A stretch of 18,367 nucleotides of DNA from an uncultured Streptococcus sp. (lineage in GTDB: Bacteria > Bacillota > Bacilli > Lactobacillales > Streptococcaceae): contig NZ_CALIIB010000005.1 in the NCBI RefSeq assembly GCF_938020365.1, forward strand, positions 1 to 18,367. The letters run 5' to 3'. The position numbers and the translations under genes are program-made. The notes beneath the pieces were generated by a model. The model was given only the letters and a program-made list of their open reading frames with translations, was not told where the DNA came from and made no database searches. Positions 7,133-13,340 of this stretch are shown here, piece after piece; positions within the stretch are counted from its first letter, which is position 1, and each line of letters opens with the position of its first letter.

Positions 7133-8115
7133 TTGTGCTCCTTTTTTGTAAAATAGTTTTGTAAAATAATTTCTTCTAAAGAAAGATTTGATATTTCAAA
7201 ATCTTCTATATCTACAAGCTTATTGATTGATTCTAATGTCTCAAAAACAAAATCTCTAGGTATTTTTAGTATACATTCCGATTTTGTTTGAGAAATGACT
7301 ACTACTCCTTTAACAGAGCATAACTCTGGTACCAAATCTAATGTCATTTTTATCTTTAAATATTTAAAATCAGAAAATTTAGATAAAATAACATCCATTG
7401 ACTCCTGCAAAATAATTTTTCCTTTGTCAATGACGATTAATTCGTCACAAACAGACGAAATATCATCCATATCATGACTCGTTAAAATAATAGTAGTATG
7501 ACATTCTTCATTCATTTTCTTTAAAAATGTTCTGATATCTTTTTTAGACTGTATATCTAACCCTATAGTAGGCTCGTCTAAAAATAATATTTCCGGACTT
7601 GTTAAAGATGCCGCGATAAACTCCATTTTCATTTTTTGTCCAAGAGAGAGGGTCCGGACCTGCTGGTAAAGCTGATCTTTTACATTCAACAAATTGCTTA
7701 ATTCCTGAATTCGTTCTTGTAAAATCGCCGGTTCTACCTCATATAAAGTACCAATCAATTGAAAATAATCCATAGCCGAAACATCTTGAAATAACTGTAA
7801 TTTATTTCCTACTACTATTGAAATTTTTTTTCTAAAATTTATACTTCTTTTAAATGGAATTTCTCCATTCACTTCTAATTTTCCGGAACTAGGATAAAGA
7901 GTCCCAGTCAACATTTTAATCGTTGTGGATTTACCAGCTCCATTACTCCCAATAAAGCCAACTATACTCCCTCTCTTAATCGTAAAACTAATATCTTGAA
8001 CAGCTCGAATCGTTATTTGATTACGTTTCAAAAATCTCTTGATAAATGGGAGTCTTGAATCAAAATTATAAAAATTTTTAGATAAATTCTGAGCATTAAT
8101 AACTATTTCACTCAT
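7129..8115 (-). CDS. ABC exporter ATP-binding protein, COG4586-like
   Basis: This is the 328-residue ATPase of the second exporter. It shows Walker A GSNGAGKST (56-64), signature LSLGQ (156-160), Walker B ILFLDEPT (176-183), D-loop GLD (185-187) and H-loop His214. The segment FLKRNQITIRAVQDISF before the P-loop is typical of the COG4586 type. At the Q-loop position the sequence is VVGNKLQL, so Asn104 stands where Gln is usual. The ATG at 8113-8115 is chosen for its AGGAGA site; it overlaps the end of the preceding 67-residue ORF by eight bases, suggesting coupled translation. Expression is probably from the promoter at 8437-8465. Confidence 0.92.
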   Translation of the reverse strand: MSEIVINAQNLSKNFYNFDSRLPFIKRFLKRNQITIRAVQDISFTIKRGSIVGFIGSNGAGKSTTIKMLTGTLYPSSGKLEVNGEIPFKRSINFRKKISIVVGNKLQLFQDVSAMDYFQLIGTLYEVEPAILQERIQELSNLLNVKDQLYQQVRTLSLGQKMKMEFIAASLTSPEILFLDEPTIGLDIQSKKDIRTFLKKMNEECHTTIILTSHDMDDISSVCDELIVIDKGKIILQESMDVILSKFSDFKYLKIKMTLDLVPELCSVKGVVVISQTKSECILKIPRDFVFETLESINKLVDIEDFEISNLSLEEIILQNYFTKKEHN

Positions 8116-8311
8116 ATATCTCTCCTTTCGATAAAATATATTTACTTGTACTTTTTCCATACTTTACCAAAATGCTAAAGATTGAGCTAAAATCTTCGGG
8201 ATGGGTAAAATAATATTTGTCTTTAAAAAGTTTCTCAAAACCTTCAAGGCGATTATTGAAATCATTAAATTTTGTATTGTCTAGCTGGTTGAATGTCTCT
8301 TTAATATCCAT
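8108..8311 (-). CDS. Unknown 67-residue soluble protein coupled to the exporter ATPase
   Basis: I do not recognise this small protein. It starts at an ATG with GGAG eight bases upstream and overlaps the ATPase gene by eight bases, so its translation is probably coupled to the exporter. The sequence is hydrophilic and charged (MDIKETFNQLDNTKFNDF at the start, then RLEGFEKLFKDK and a C-terminal KYILSKGEIYE). It has no membrane helix, no cysteine and no double-glycine site. It could be an exporter accessory, a small regulator, or a leader-like or precursor peptide for the exporter; only the operon position supports any of these. It is the first gene after a good sigma-A promoter. Confidence 0.7.
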   Translation of the reverse strand: MDIKETFNQLDNTKFNDFNNRLEGFEKLFKDKYYFTHPEDFSSIFSILVKYGKSTSKYILSKGEIYE

Positions 8312-8413
8312 AAACTTTCTCCGTGATTCTTTATTTCACTTTATAAATAGAAGAGTGTCTATATATTTATAGATCCTCAAGAACTTGCATTTTATCAAGT
8401 ATAAGTAGAATAG

Positions 8414-8431
8414 TATGTAAGGGTTTACATA
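8414..8431. promoter_or_regulatory. Palindrome at the start point of the second exporter promoter, possible operator
   Basis: TATGTAA (8414-8420) and TTACATA (8425-8431) are perfect arms around GGGT. The palindrome begins six bases downstream of the -10 (minus strand), where a repressor would block initiation. It could alternatively form a hairpin at the 5' end of the transcript. Confidence 0.5.
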
Positions 8432-8436
8432 TTCAT

Positions 8437-8465
8437 ATTATATGATTATTTAAGGAATCCGTCAA
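8437..8465 (-). promoter_or_regulatory. Sigma-A promoter of the second exporter operon
   Basis: On the minus strand, TTGACG (8460-8465), a 17-base spacer and a perfect TATAAT (8437-8442). It would give a leader of roughly 120 bases before the 67-residue ORF at 8311. No BlpR-type box was seen here, so this operon seems to be controlled separately. Confidence 0.8.
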
Positions 8466-8698
8466 TTTTCCACATTATTATATGACAAAATGTATTTTTT
8501 AAAAATGCAAAAATCTATGAGCAAGATGTTTGACTTCCTTTTTTAAAGTATATATACTTATATTAACCTTAGAAAAGAAAAAATGTTTGAACAGATATTC
8601 AATAATAATTACTTTTTTTAAAATTAAAATTCGAACTTTAAATTTTTATCTTTTTTATATTATTGAGTAACCTAAATTGCCCAATTTGTAAAATTTAG

Positions 8699-8902
8699 CT
8701 AGACAAAAAAAGACATCCAAGAGAAATTTCTTAAATGTCTGTAAACGTTGATATAAGCGTGTTGATTAACGTTTTGATAATTGTGATGCTTTACGAGCTT
8801 TCTTAAGACCTGGTTGCTTAAAATCATAATGAATAGAGCCAGACTAGGAAGCTGGGCAGTTAAAAATCGCATTAGATATGTATTGCTATATAATTTCTTC
8901 AT
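8699..8902 (-). CDS. Unrecognised peptide gene under a BlpR-type promoter, possibly frameshifted
   Basis: The ATG at 8900-8902 follows a GAGGAG site and a BlpR-type promoter (9022-9088). The open frame gives 67 residues beginning MKKLYSNTYLMRFLTAQLPS with a hydrophobic stretch (about 10-29) and no double-glycine site. Two facts suggest it is not intact. Its stop lies past the T tract of a strong terminator (8705-8740). Another frame encodes a coding-like segment, HYDFKQPGLKKARKASQLSKR in form, ending at a TAA (8766-8768) just before that terminator. A one-base shift would give a basic peptide of about 45 residues. The gene sits directly downstream of the kinase gene, so it could be a pheromone, a bacteriocin-like peptide or a remnant. 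I do not recognise the product. Confidence 0.45.
   Translation of the reverse strand: MKKLYSNTYLMRFLTAQLPSLALFIMILSNQVLRKLVKHHNYQNVNQHAYINVYRHLRNFSWMSFFV
8705..8740 (-). terminator. Rho-independent terminator of the short peptide unit
   Basis: On the minus strand AGACATTTAAGA (8729-8740) pairs with TCTTGGATGTCT (8711-8722), including two G/U pairs, around a 6-base loop. A run of seven Ts (8705-8711) follows. It would end a transcript of about 310 bases starting near 9015. Confidence 0.85.
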
Positions 8903-8929
8903 TTCTTGTCACTCCTCACAATTAAATAA

Positions 8930-8999
8930 CAAAAAACCAGACAACAGTTTGAATTTAAATTATATTTGTCTCTAAACAAGGCATTTCTCTTAGTGCCTT
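8930..8999 (-). promoter_or_regulatory. Two leader hairpins before the short peptide gene, possible attenuator
   Basis: Between the BlpR-type promoter and the peptide gene, AAGGCA/TGCCTT (8978-8983 with 8994-8999) can form one hairpin. AGACAA/TTGTCT (8939-8944 with 8966-8971) can form a second with a long loop, followed on the minus strand by GGTTTTTTG. This resembles a weak terminator ahead of the start codon. Confidence 0.35.
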
Positions 9000-9021
9000 C
9001 GTATTCTTAAACCCTATATTA

Positions 9022-9088
9022 ATTATAGCACTTTTAAACAGGTGTGGCATAAAAAATCTTAAATTGTCTTTTTTTACTCATAAACAGT
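9022..9088 (-). promoter_or_regulatory. BlpR-type box and extended -10 for the short peptide unit
   Basis: On the minus strand, ACTGTTTATG (9079-9088) and ACAATTTAAG (9058-9067) are direct repeats 21 bp apart. A TATAAT (9022-9027) follows 30 bases downstream, preceded by TGC (extended -10). The same GTGCTAT context is seen at the blpS promoter. The box lies between the kinase stop and the peptide start. Confidence 0.75.
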
Positions 9089-9149
9089 TCTTGTTACTCT
9101 CATTGAGTTAAATCAAGTGGCAAATCTAATCATTCGCAATCTAATAAAT

Positions 9150-10496
9150 TCATTTTATCTCCAACTCTTGTCTAAAAGAGTGATCATGACTAGTGGTTCT
9201 CAGAGAAACATTGGGATAGTGGCTGATAATATTTTGAACATTGGAGAGACCAAGCCCTCTATTTTCTCCTTTAGTGCTAAAGCCCTTTTTAAAAATAGTA
9301 TCGGAATGGATAGAAAACTCTTTTATTGTATTCTCAACAATAAAAATCTGCCTACCTTCCTGCTCCAAAAAGGCAAAAGAAACCACTGGAGGACTAGTCT
9401 CCACTGCTGCTTCCATAGCATTATCAGCCAATATGGAAACAATCGTGATAAAATCAAGCAACTCCATTCCTTGAGGTTTGATTTCCTGCGGAACTTCCAA
9501 GCCAATTTCTATTCCCTTGCTCTGAGCTTCTAGAAATTTTGCTGACAAGACGCTCTTGAGAGCATCATTGTGGATATTGGACAGACGACCCAAATCATAT
9601 TTAGATTGGTTGAGCGCTTGACCTGAGTCTTTAAGGACTTGGTTATAAATCTGCTCGATGGCTGGTAAATCATGCGTATCAATTCCCAACTTCAGACTCC
9701 TTAAAATATTGATGTAATCATGCCGGAAACTTCGCAACTCATTATAAAGTTCTTCGATATGCTGACTGTAATCGGACATATTTCTCAACTGCAACTCTCT
9801 TTGTTCACTTAACTGCTGTTGAATTCGCTCTCGCAAATTACGGTCTAGGATATTTATCGAACTGAGAAAGAGAATAATATAAACAACTACGATTATTTCA
9901 CGATAATATAAGTTAAGTGAGTGCTGATACATTTCGATATAAGTAAAATATTGAACAAATATATAATAAAAAATCATGGAAATATTTAGAAAAGTAATTA
10001 ATTTTATATCTTTTTTTCTTAACTTATACTCTCTTAATCGTTTAAAATCATAATACAATAGTCTAGGTAAGAATAATGATAATAAACTAGCTAGAATTGC
10101 TGAAATATATATAGTATATTTGTTAGGATCTATCTGAACTTGAACATGGGATTGTATTATATTTCTTAAAAAGAAAGAGAATAGACGATGTAGAACATTC
10201 CAAAAGATAACTGGAAAAAGACCATAGAATATAGAAAGAACCTTTGGTATATTTTTGTTTATCAATAAGGAAAAAATTAAAAAATAGATAGGAAGCGTTA
10301 AGAAATTAACATATGAAAAAAATTTATTCTCAATCACTAAGTCTATGATCGCAAGCAAAATCCCTATAAAATTCAATCCAAGAGTTGCTAATAGATACTT
10401 TTTCCAATTCATTTTTTTGCCACTGATATTTGAAAAAAGAATAAATAAAGCTAAAACCTGAAATATTAATGCTACAATTTTCAATCCTATAACCAC
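9150..10496 (-). CDS. blpH: Peptide-pheromone sensor histidine kinase, BlpH/ComD-like (HPK10)
   Basis: This is the membrane kinase of a peptide quorum-sensing pair, 448 residues from a GTG (10494-10496) with an AGGAG site about 32 bases after the response-regulator stop. An in-frame ATG 29 codons upstream would overlap that gene and is less likely. Residues 1-215 carry six or seven membrane helices (sensor). Then come a coiled-coil linker rich in Glu/Arg/Gln (about 217-255), the phospho-acceptor motif FRHDY with His259, and a GHKL ATPase domain with N-box LADNAMEA (Asn359) and G-box KGFSTKGENRGLGL (404-417). The C-terminal half resembles BlpH and ComD. The sensor half is far more AT-rich than the kinase half, suggesting a mosaic. 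The BlpH rather than ComD assignment rests on the blpS-blpR-blpH gene order and the BlpR-type boxes. Confidence 0.85.
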   Translation of the reverse strand: MVIGLKIVALIFQVLALFILFSNISGKKMNWKKYLLATLGLNFIGILLAIIDLVIENKFFSYVNFLTLPIYFLIFSLLINKNIPKVLSIFYGLFPVIFWNVLHRLFSFFLRNIIQSHVQVQIDPNKYTIYISAILASLLSLFLPRLLYYDFKRLREYKLRKKDIKLITFLNISMIFYYIFVQYFTYIEMYQHSLNLYYREIIVVVYIILFLSSINILDRNLRERIQQQLSEQRELQLRNMSDYSQHIEELYNELRSFRHDYINILRSLKLGIDTHDLPAIEQIYNQVLKDSGQALNQSKYDLGRLSNIHNDALKSVLSAKFLEAQSKGIEIGLEVPQEIKPQGMELLDFITIVSILADNAMEAAVETSPPVVSFAFLEQEGRQIFIVENTIKEFSIHSDTIFKKGFSTKGENRGLGLSNVQNIISHYPNVSLRTTSHDHSFRQELEIK

Positions 10497-10528
10497 AATT
10501 CCTCTCCTACTTCTATCATATGAATTCC

Positions 10529-11260
10529 CTACTGCCTTAAAGCTGCCCGTAATCCTTTCATCTTGAGACGTGATACATAGCAACTAGCGCCATTAGGAAA
10601 ATAGGCTATGTTTTCTATCTTATCCAGCTGAGAGATGTTCGCTGGATTGACCACATAAGAGCGATGGCACCGATAGAGACGCTTGTCCTGCTTTGTAATC
10701 TCAGAAAGCTGTCCGTAAAATTCGATCCGCTCTTTCTTGGTATAGAGAACTAGTCTATGAGGCACTTCTGATGTCTCAAAATAATAGATTTCATTAAAAG
10801 GCACCTGAAAATCCGACTTAGAATTTTCAAAGAGAAAAGTTTCCTCAGCTTGAAAACTGTCCTTTCTCTCATAAAGATAGGCTAGGTCCTGCTCCATCTG
10901 CTTGATAAAATCTTCCTCAGGCAAACCTTTGTCAATAAAGTCAAAAGCTGATACCTGATAGCGAAAAGTCAAGGGCATAAATTCTGAGTGAGTCGTCACA
11001 AATACAATCAGAGCATAGGGGTCCAACTTGCGAATCTTTCCTGCCACCTCGAGTCCCTTCTGCGTCTCTTGCTTAATCTCAATATCCAAAAAGAAAATCT
11101 GATGGCTCCCCCGTTCCCTCACTGCATCAATCAGCAGGTCCGGCTTGCCGTAGATTTCTAAAAACTGGCATTCCCAGCCGTTCTTTTCCAAAATTCCCTG
11201 AATGGTTGACTCCATATAGGCTTGTTGCTTAAGATCGTCTTCTAATACAAAAATTTTCAT
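10529..11260 (-). CDS. blpR: LytTR response regulator, BlpR/ComE-like
   Basis: This 243-residue regulator has an N-terminal receiver domain with the acidic pocket E7-D8-D9, phospho-acceptor Asp59 (FFLDIE), Thr89/Thr90 and Lys111 (DFIDK). A C-terminal LytTR DNA-binding domain follows at about 142-240, with YRCHRSYVVNP. It should be phosphorylated by the kinase encoded just downstream and bind 10-bp direct repeats with a 21-bp period; three such sites are in this window. The ATG at 11258-11260 is chosen for the GGAAGGA site and lies one base after the blpS stop. Its own operon carries one of the boxes, predicting positive autoregulation. Confidence 0.88.
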   Translation of the reverse strand: MKIFVLEDDLKQQAYMESTIQGILEKNGWECQFLEIYGKPDLLIDAVRERGSHQIFFLDIEIKQETQKGLEVAGKIRKLDPYALIVFVTTHSEFMPLTFRYQVSAFDFIDKGLPEEDFIKQMEQDLAYLYERKDSFQAEETFLFENSKSDFQVPFNEIYYFETSEVPHRLVLYTKKERIEFYGQLSEITKQDKRLYRCHRSYVVNPANISQLDKIENIAYFPNGASCYVSRLKMKGLRAALRQ

Positions 11261-11261
11261 C

Positions 11262-11603
11262 TTATTTTCTTCCTTCCCGAGACCAGCGCTTGATGAGACT
11301 GGATAAATGACGCCTTGAGCAGACAATAGCTCCTAAGTCAGACTGCTCAAAGAACAAGCTTTTACGCCCCCTGTCAAATCCTTGGACCTTGGCTAAATTG
11401 ACCAGTGTTTGACGATTACAGTGAACCAGCGCATCAGGATAGAGCTTAGCCAGCTCAGTCAGAGAAGCCCTAAGGCTGTAGTTGCCTTGTTCTGTCACGA
11501 TGAGAACGATGTGCGGCTTTTGAGAATGGGACTGGATATAGTAAATTGTCGAAAGATCCAGCTTTCGAAGAGTGCTGCCGTCTTTGATTACGATAGTAGC
11601 CAT
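11262..11603 (-). CDS. blpS: LytTR-domain-only protein, BlpS-like
   Basis: This 113-residue protein is a free-standing LytTR DNA-binding domain without a receiver. It has YYIQSHSQKPH near residue 21 and HCNRQTLVNLAKVQGF (61-76), matching the CHRSYVVNPANISQL region of the adjacent response regulator, then CSRRHLSSL (95-103). In pneumococcus a similar LytTR-only gene, blpS, heads the blpSRH operon, and the gene order here is the same. It could modulate the response regulator by competing for or sharing its boxes. The start has a perfect AAAGGAGG site. A BlpR-type box and extended -10 lie directly upstream. Confidence 0.8.
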   Translation of the reverse strand: MATIVIKDGSTLRKLDLSTIYYIQSHSQKPHIVLIVTEQGNYSLRASLTELAKLYPDALVHCNRQTLVNLAKVQGFDRGRKSLFFEQSDLGAIVCSRRHLSSLIKRWSREGRK

Positions 11604-11623
11604 TTGTCTACCTCCTTTGCTCT

Positions 11624-11691
11624 AGCATAGCACAGGTTGCATCGCAAATAACCCCCAAATCCTAAATGGTAGCTGAGAAGTCTTAAATGGT
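11624..11691 (-). promoter_or_regulatory. BlpR-type box and extended -10 of the blpSRH operon
   Basis: On the minus strand, ACCATTTAAG (11682-11691) and ACCATTTAGG (11661-11670) are near-identical direct repeats with starts 21 bp apart. TATGCT (11624-11629) follows 31 bases downstream, preceded by TGC as an extended -10. No good -35 is visible, as expected for an activator-dependent promoter. Confidence 0.82.
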
Positions 11692-11705
11692 CTCAAAAGC
11701 ACTAA

Positions 11706-11736
11706 GTAAAAACTTACTTGTTAGGTAAGTTTTTAC
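11706..11736. terminator. Perfect 12-bp inverted repeat between tetR and blpS, probable terminator
   Basis: GTAAAAACTTAC (11706-11717) and GTAAGTTTTTAC (11725-11736) are perfect arms around a 7-base loop. The T5 run is inside the stem. It would separate tetR transcripts from the blpS promoter; an operator function is less likely but not excluded. Confidence 0.6.
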
Positions 11737-11786
11737 GATCTATTATTTCAGTCTGATATATTGGTGCCAAACATTTGTACAAACTC

Positions 11787-12359
11787 TTATTTTTTCTTTT
11801 TCTGCGGGAAAAGAGGCATACCCAAAGCTGCAATCTTTTCAGCTGGAACCTTCATGCCTTCTTTGATCCATTTGGAAAGCACCGAAACAACCGCAGAACT
11901 CCAGAATGAATTCATATAGGAATTAGCGGTCTTCTTCCCACCTTTGCTACGCTTTTCAAGGAAATCAAAGACCGCCTGCGTCAGCAACTTTTCAAAATTA
12001 TAATCAATAGCCAAACTAATGACACGCGCTTCCTTCTTAGCTTCCTTAAAAAGAAAAAGCCAAATCTGGTACATTTCTGTCTTGAAATTAAACTGCTCCA
12101 GCTTATCGACAATTCCCTGAACCGTATTTTTGAAAATCCCCTCTAGAATTTCTTCTTTGGAGCTATAATTACGATAAAAGGCTGCGCGCGAAACCCCAGC
12201 TCGCTCGACTAATTCAGAGATGGTAATCTTTTTCAAATCTTTTTTCTCTAGCAGTTGCATCAGAGAAATTTCCAAGGATTCCTTTGTAATTCGATTAGAT
12301 TCTTGATTATAAGTTTTTAAATTTGCAAGGGATTTTTCTGATATTTTCTTTTCCGCCAT
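11787..12359 (-). CDS. TetR/AcrR family transcriptional regulator
   Basis: This 190-residue protein has the TetR N-terminal helix-turn-helix at about residues 27-72, with KKITISELVERAGVSRAAFY and then RNYSSKEEIL. An all-helical ligand-binding and dimerisation domain follows and ends in PLFPQKKKK. The ligand is unknown. It is divergent from the DegV-family gene, and the two -10 elements overlap. The likeliest targets are therefore its own promoter and that of the fatty-acid-binding gene, which would make a link to lipid metabolism plausible but unproven. The ribosome-binding site is only moderate (GGAAGAAAG). Confidence 0.85.
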   Translation of the reverse strand: MAEKKISEKSLANLKTYNQESNRITKESLEISLMQLLEKKDLKKITISELVERAGVSRAAFYRNYSSKEEILEGIFKNTVQGIVDKLEQFNFKTEMYQIWLFLFKEAKKEARVISLAIDYNFEKLLTQAVFDFLEKRSKGGKKTANSYMNSFWSSAVVSVLSKWIKEGMKVPAEKIAALGMPLFPQKKKK

Positions 12360-12418
12360 AACAATTTCTTTCTTCCTGTATCAGCTGAGAATTAAGGCTT
12401 TATATCAAAGCATCTTCA

Positions 12419-12427
12419 TGTTATAAT
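12419..12427 (+). promoter_or_regulatory. Extended -10 of the degV-family gene
   Basis: TGTTATAAT (12419-12427) is an extended -10 about 58 bases before the start codon. No strong -35 is visible. It overlaps the divergent tetR -10. Confidence 0.55.
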
Positions 12428-12454
12428 TGTAAGAAAAGACATGTTTTTTGTCAA
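12426..12454 (-). promoter_or_regulatory. Sigma-A promoter of tetR with a possible operator
   Basis: On the minus strand, TTGACA (12449-12454), a 17-base spacer and TACAAT (12426-12431). An inverted GACA-N7-TGTC (12438-12452) overlaps the -35 and lies just downstream of the degV -10, where a regulator could control both genes. Confidence 0.65.
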
Positions 12455-12485
12455 TGTAGGGAACTGATAGAGCAGGAGAAACTAA

Positions 12486-13328
12486 ATGACTTGGAAAATT
12501 GTTGCCGATTCTGGCTGTGACTACCGTGAGATTACTGATTTGGCTGACCAGACAAAGTTTGAGAGTGTGCCGCTGACCATTCAGATTGATCATGAAATTT
12601 TTGTGGATAATGCGCAACTTGATATTGATGGCATGATGGAAAAAATGTACGCTACTTCAAGTGCTTCAAAATCAGCCTGCCCAAGCCCTGAAGACTACCT
12701 TAGAAGCTTTGAAGGGGCTGAAAATATTTTTGTCGTGACAATTACGGGCTCTCTTTCTGGTAGCCACAATAGCGCCCAGCTAGCTAAAAAACTTTTCTTA
12801 GAAGAAAACCCAACAGCAAATATCCATGTTATTGACAGTCTTTCGGCTGGTGGCGAAGTTGATTTGATTGTCAGAAAATTGAATGACCTCATCAAAGAAG
12901 GACTTTCTTTCGAGCAAGTAGTGGAAGCCATCTCCCACTACCAAGCAAATACGAAGCTTCTCTTTGTACTGGCTAAGGTAGATAATCTGGTCAAAAATGG
13001 GCGTCTCAGTAAGCTAATCGGTGCGGTTGTCGGTCTCCTCAATATTCGTATGGTGGGCGAAGCCAGCGATACTGGTACTCTGGAGCTTCTCCAAAAAGCT
13101 AGAGGAGCTAAAAAAGCTCTGACCGCTGCTGTCGATGAAGTTCTGAAAGCTGGTTATAAAGGCGGCCGCATTATCATTGCTCACCGCAATAACGAGAAAT
13201 TTTGCCAGCAATTTACAGAAGTCATCAAGGAAAAATTCCCAGCTGCCGACATTTCATTCCTACCAACTTCTGGACTTTGCAGCTTTTACGCAGAAGAAGG
13301 CGGCCTCTTAATGGGCTACGAAATTTAA
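12486..13328 (+). CDS. DegV family protein (FakB-like fatty-acid-binding protein)
   Basis: DegV/FakB proteins bind a fatty acid and present it to the kinase FakA, which makes acyl-phosphate for phospholipid synthesis from exogenous fatty acids. The 280-residue length is typical. Visible family features are IVADSGCDY (5-13), the SACPSPEDY motif (63-71), TGSLSGSHNSAQ (87-98), the IDSLSAGGE turn (116-124) and VKNGRLSK (169-176), containing the usual Gly-Arg. The C-terminal motif is SGLCSFYAEEGG. The ATG has an AGGAG site. It is monocistronic with a strong terminator 12 bases after the stop, and divergent from tetR. Acyl-chain preference cannot be read from sequence. Confidence 0.9.
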   Translation: MTWKIVADSGCDYREITDLADQTKFESVPLTIQIDHEIFVDNAQLDIDGMMEKMYATSSASKSACPSPEDYLRSFEGAENIFVVTITGSLSGSHNSAQLAKKLFLEENPTANIHVIDSLSAGGEVDLIVRKLNDLIKEGLSFEQVVEAISHYQANTKLLFVLAKVDNLVKNGRLSKLIGAVVGLLNIRMVGEASDTGTLELLQKARGAKKALTAAVDEVLKAGYKGGRIIIAHRNNEKFCQQFTEVIKEKFPAADISFLPTSGLCSFYAEEGGLLMGYEI

Positions 13329-13340
13329 TCCTCTCCTTTT

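Larger units (their letters stand above)
8312..8698. other. 387-base AT-rich intergenic region
   Basis: No convincing gene was seen. It holds a sigma-A promoter for the second exporter (8437-8465), an 18-bp palindrome at its predicted start point (8414-8431), and a perfect 14-bp palindrome AAGTATATATACTT (8546-8559). A weak minus-strand TTG reading frame of about 20 codons (start near 8522) is too uncertain to call. Confidence 0.6.

Noticed and set aside
8641..8700. Minus-strand GCAATTTAGG as a further BlpR half-site near the second exporter
   Set aside because: There is no partner at a 21-bp period and no -10 at 30-31 bp; the second exporter has an ordinary sigma-A promoter instead.
8705..8902. 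Peptide region as a remnant of an insertion-sequence transposase
   Set aside because: The alternative frame looks coding-like, but I could not match it to a transposase family, and the promoter and terminator context favours a real short gene.
9030..9084. 15-codon minus-strand ORF (MSKKRQF...) as a possible pheromone
   Set aside because: It has no ribosome-binding site, and it overlaps the BlpR-type box and lies upstream of the predicted start point, so it would not be in that transcript.
9117..9533. Plus-strand 138-codon ORF
   Set aside because: It is antisense to the conserved kinase domain of the histidine kinase and encodes no recognisable motif.
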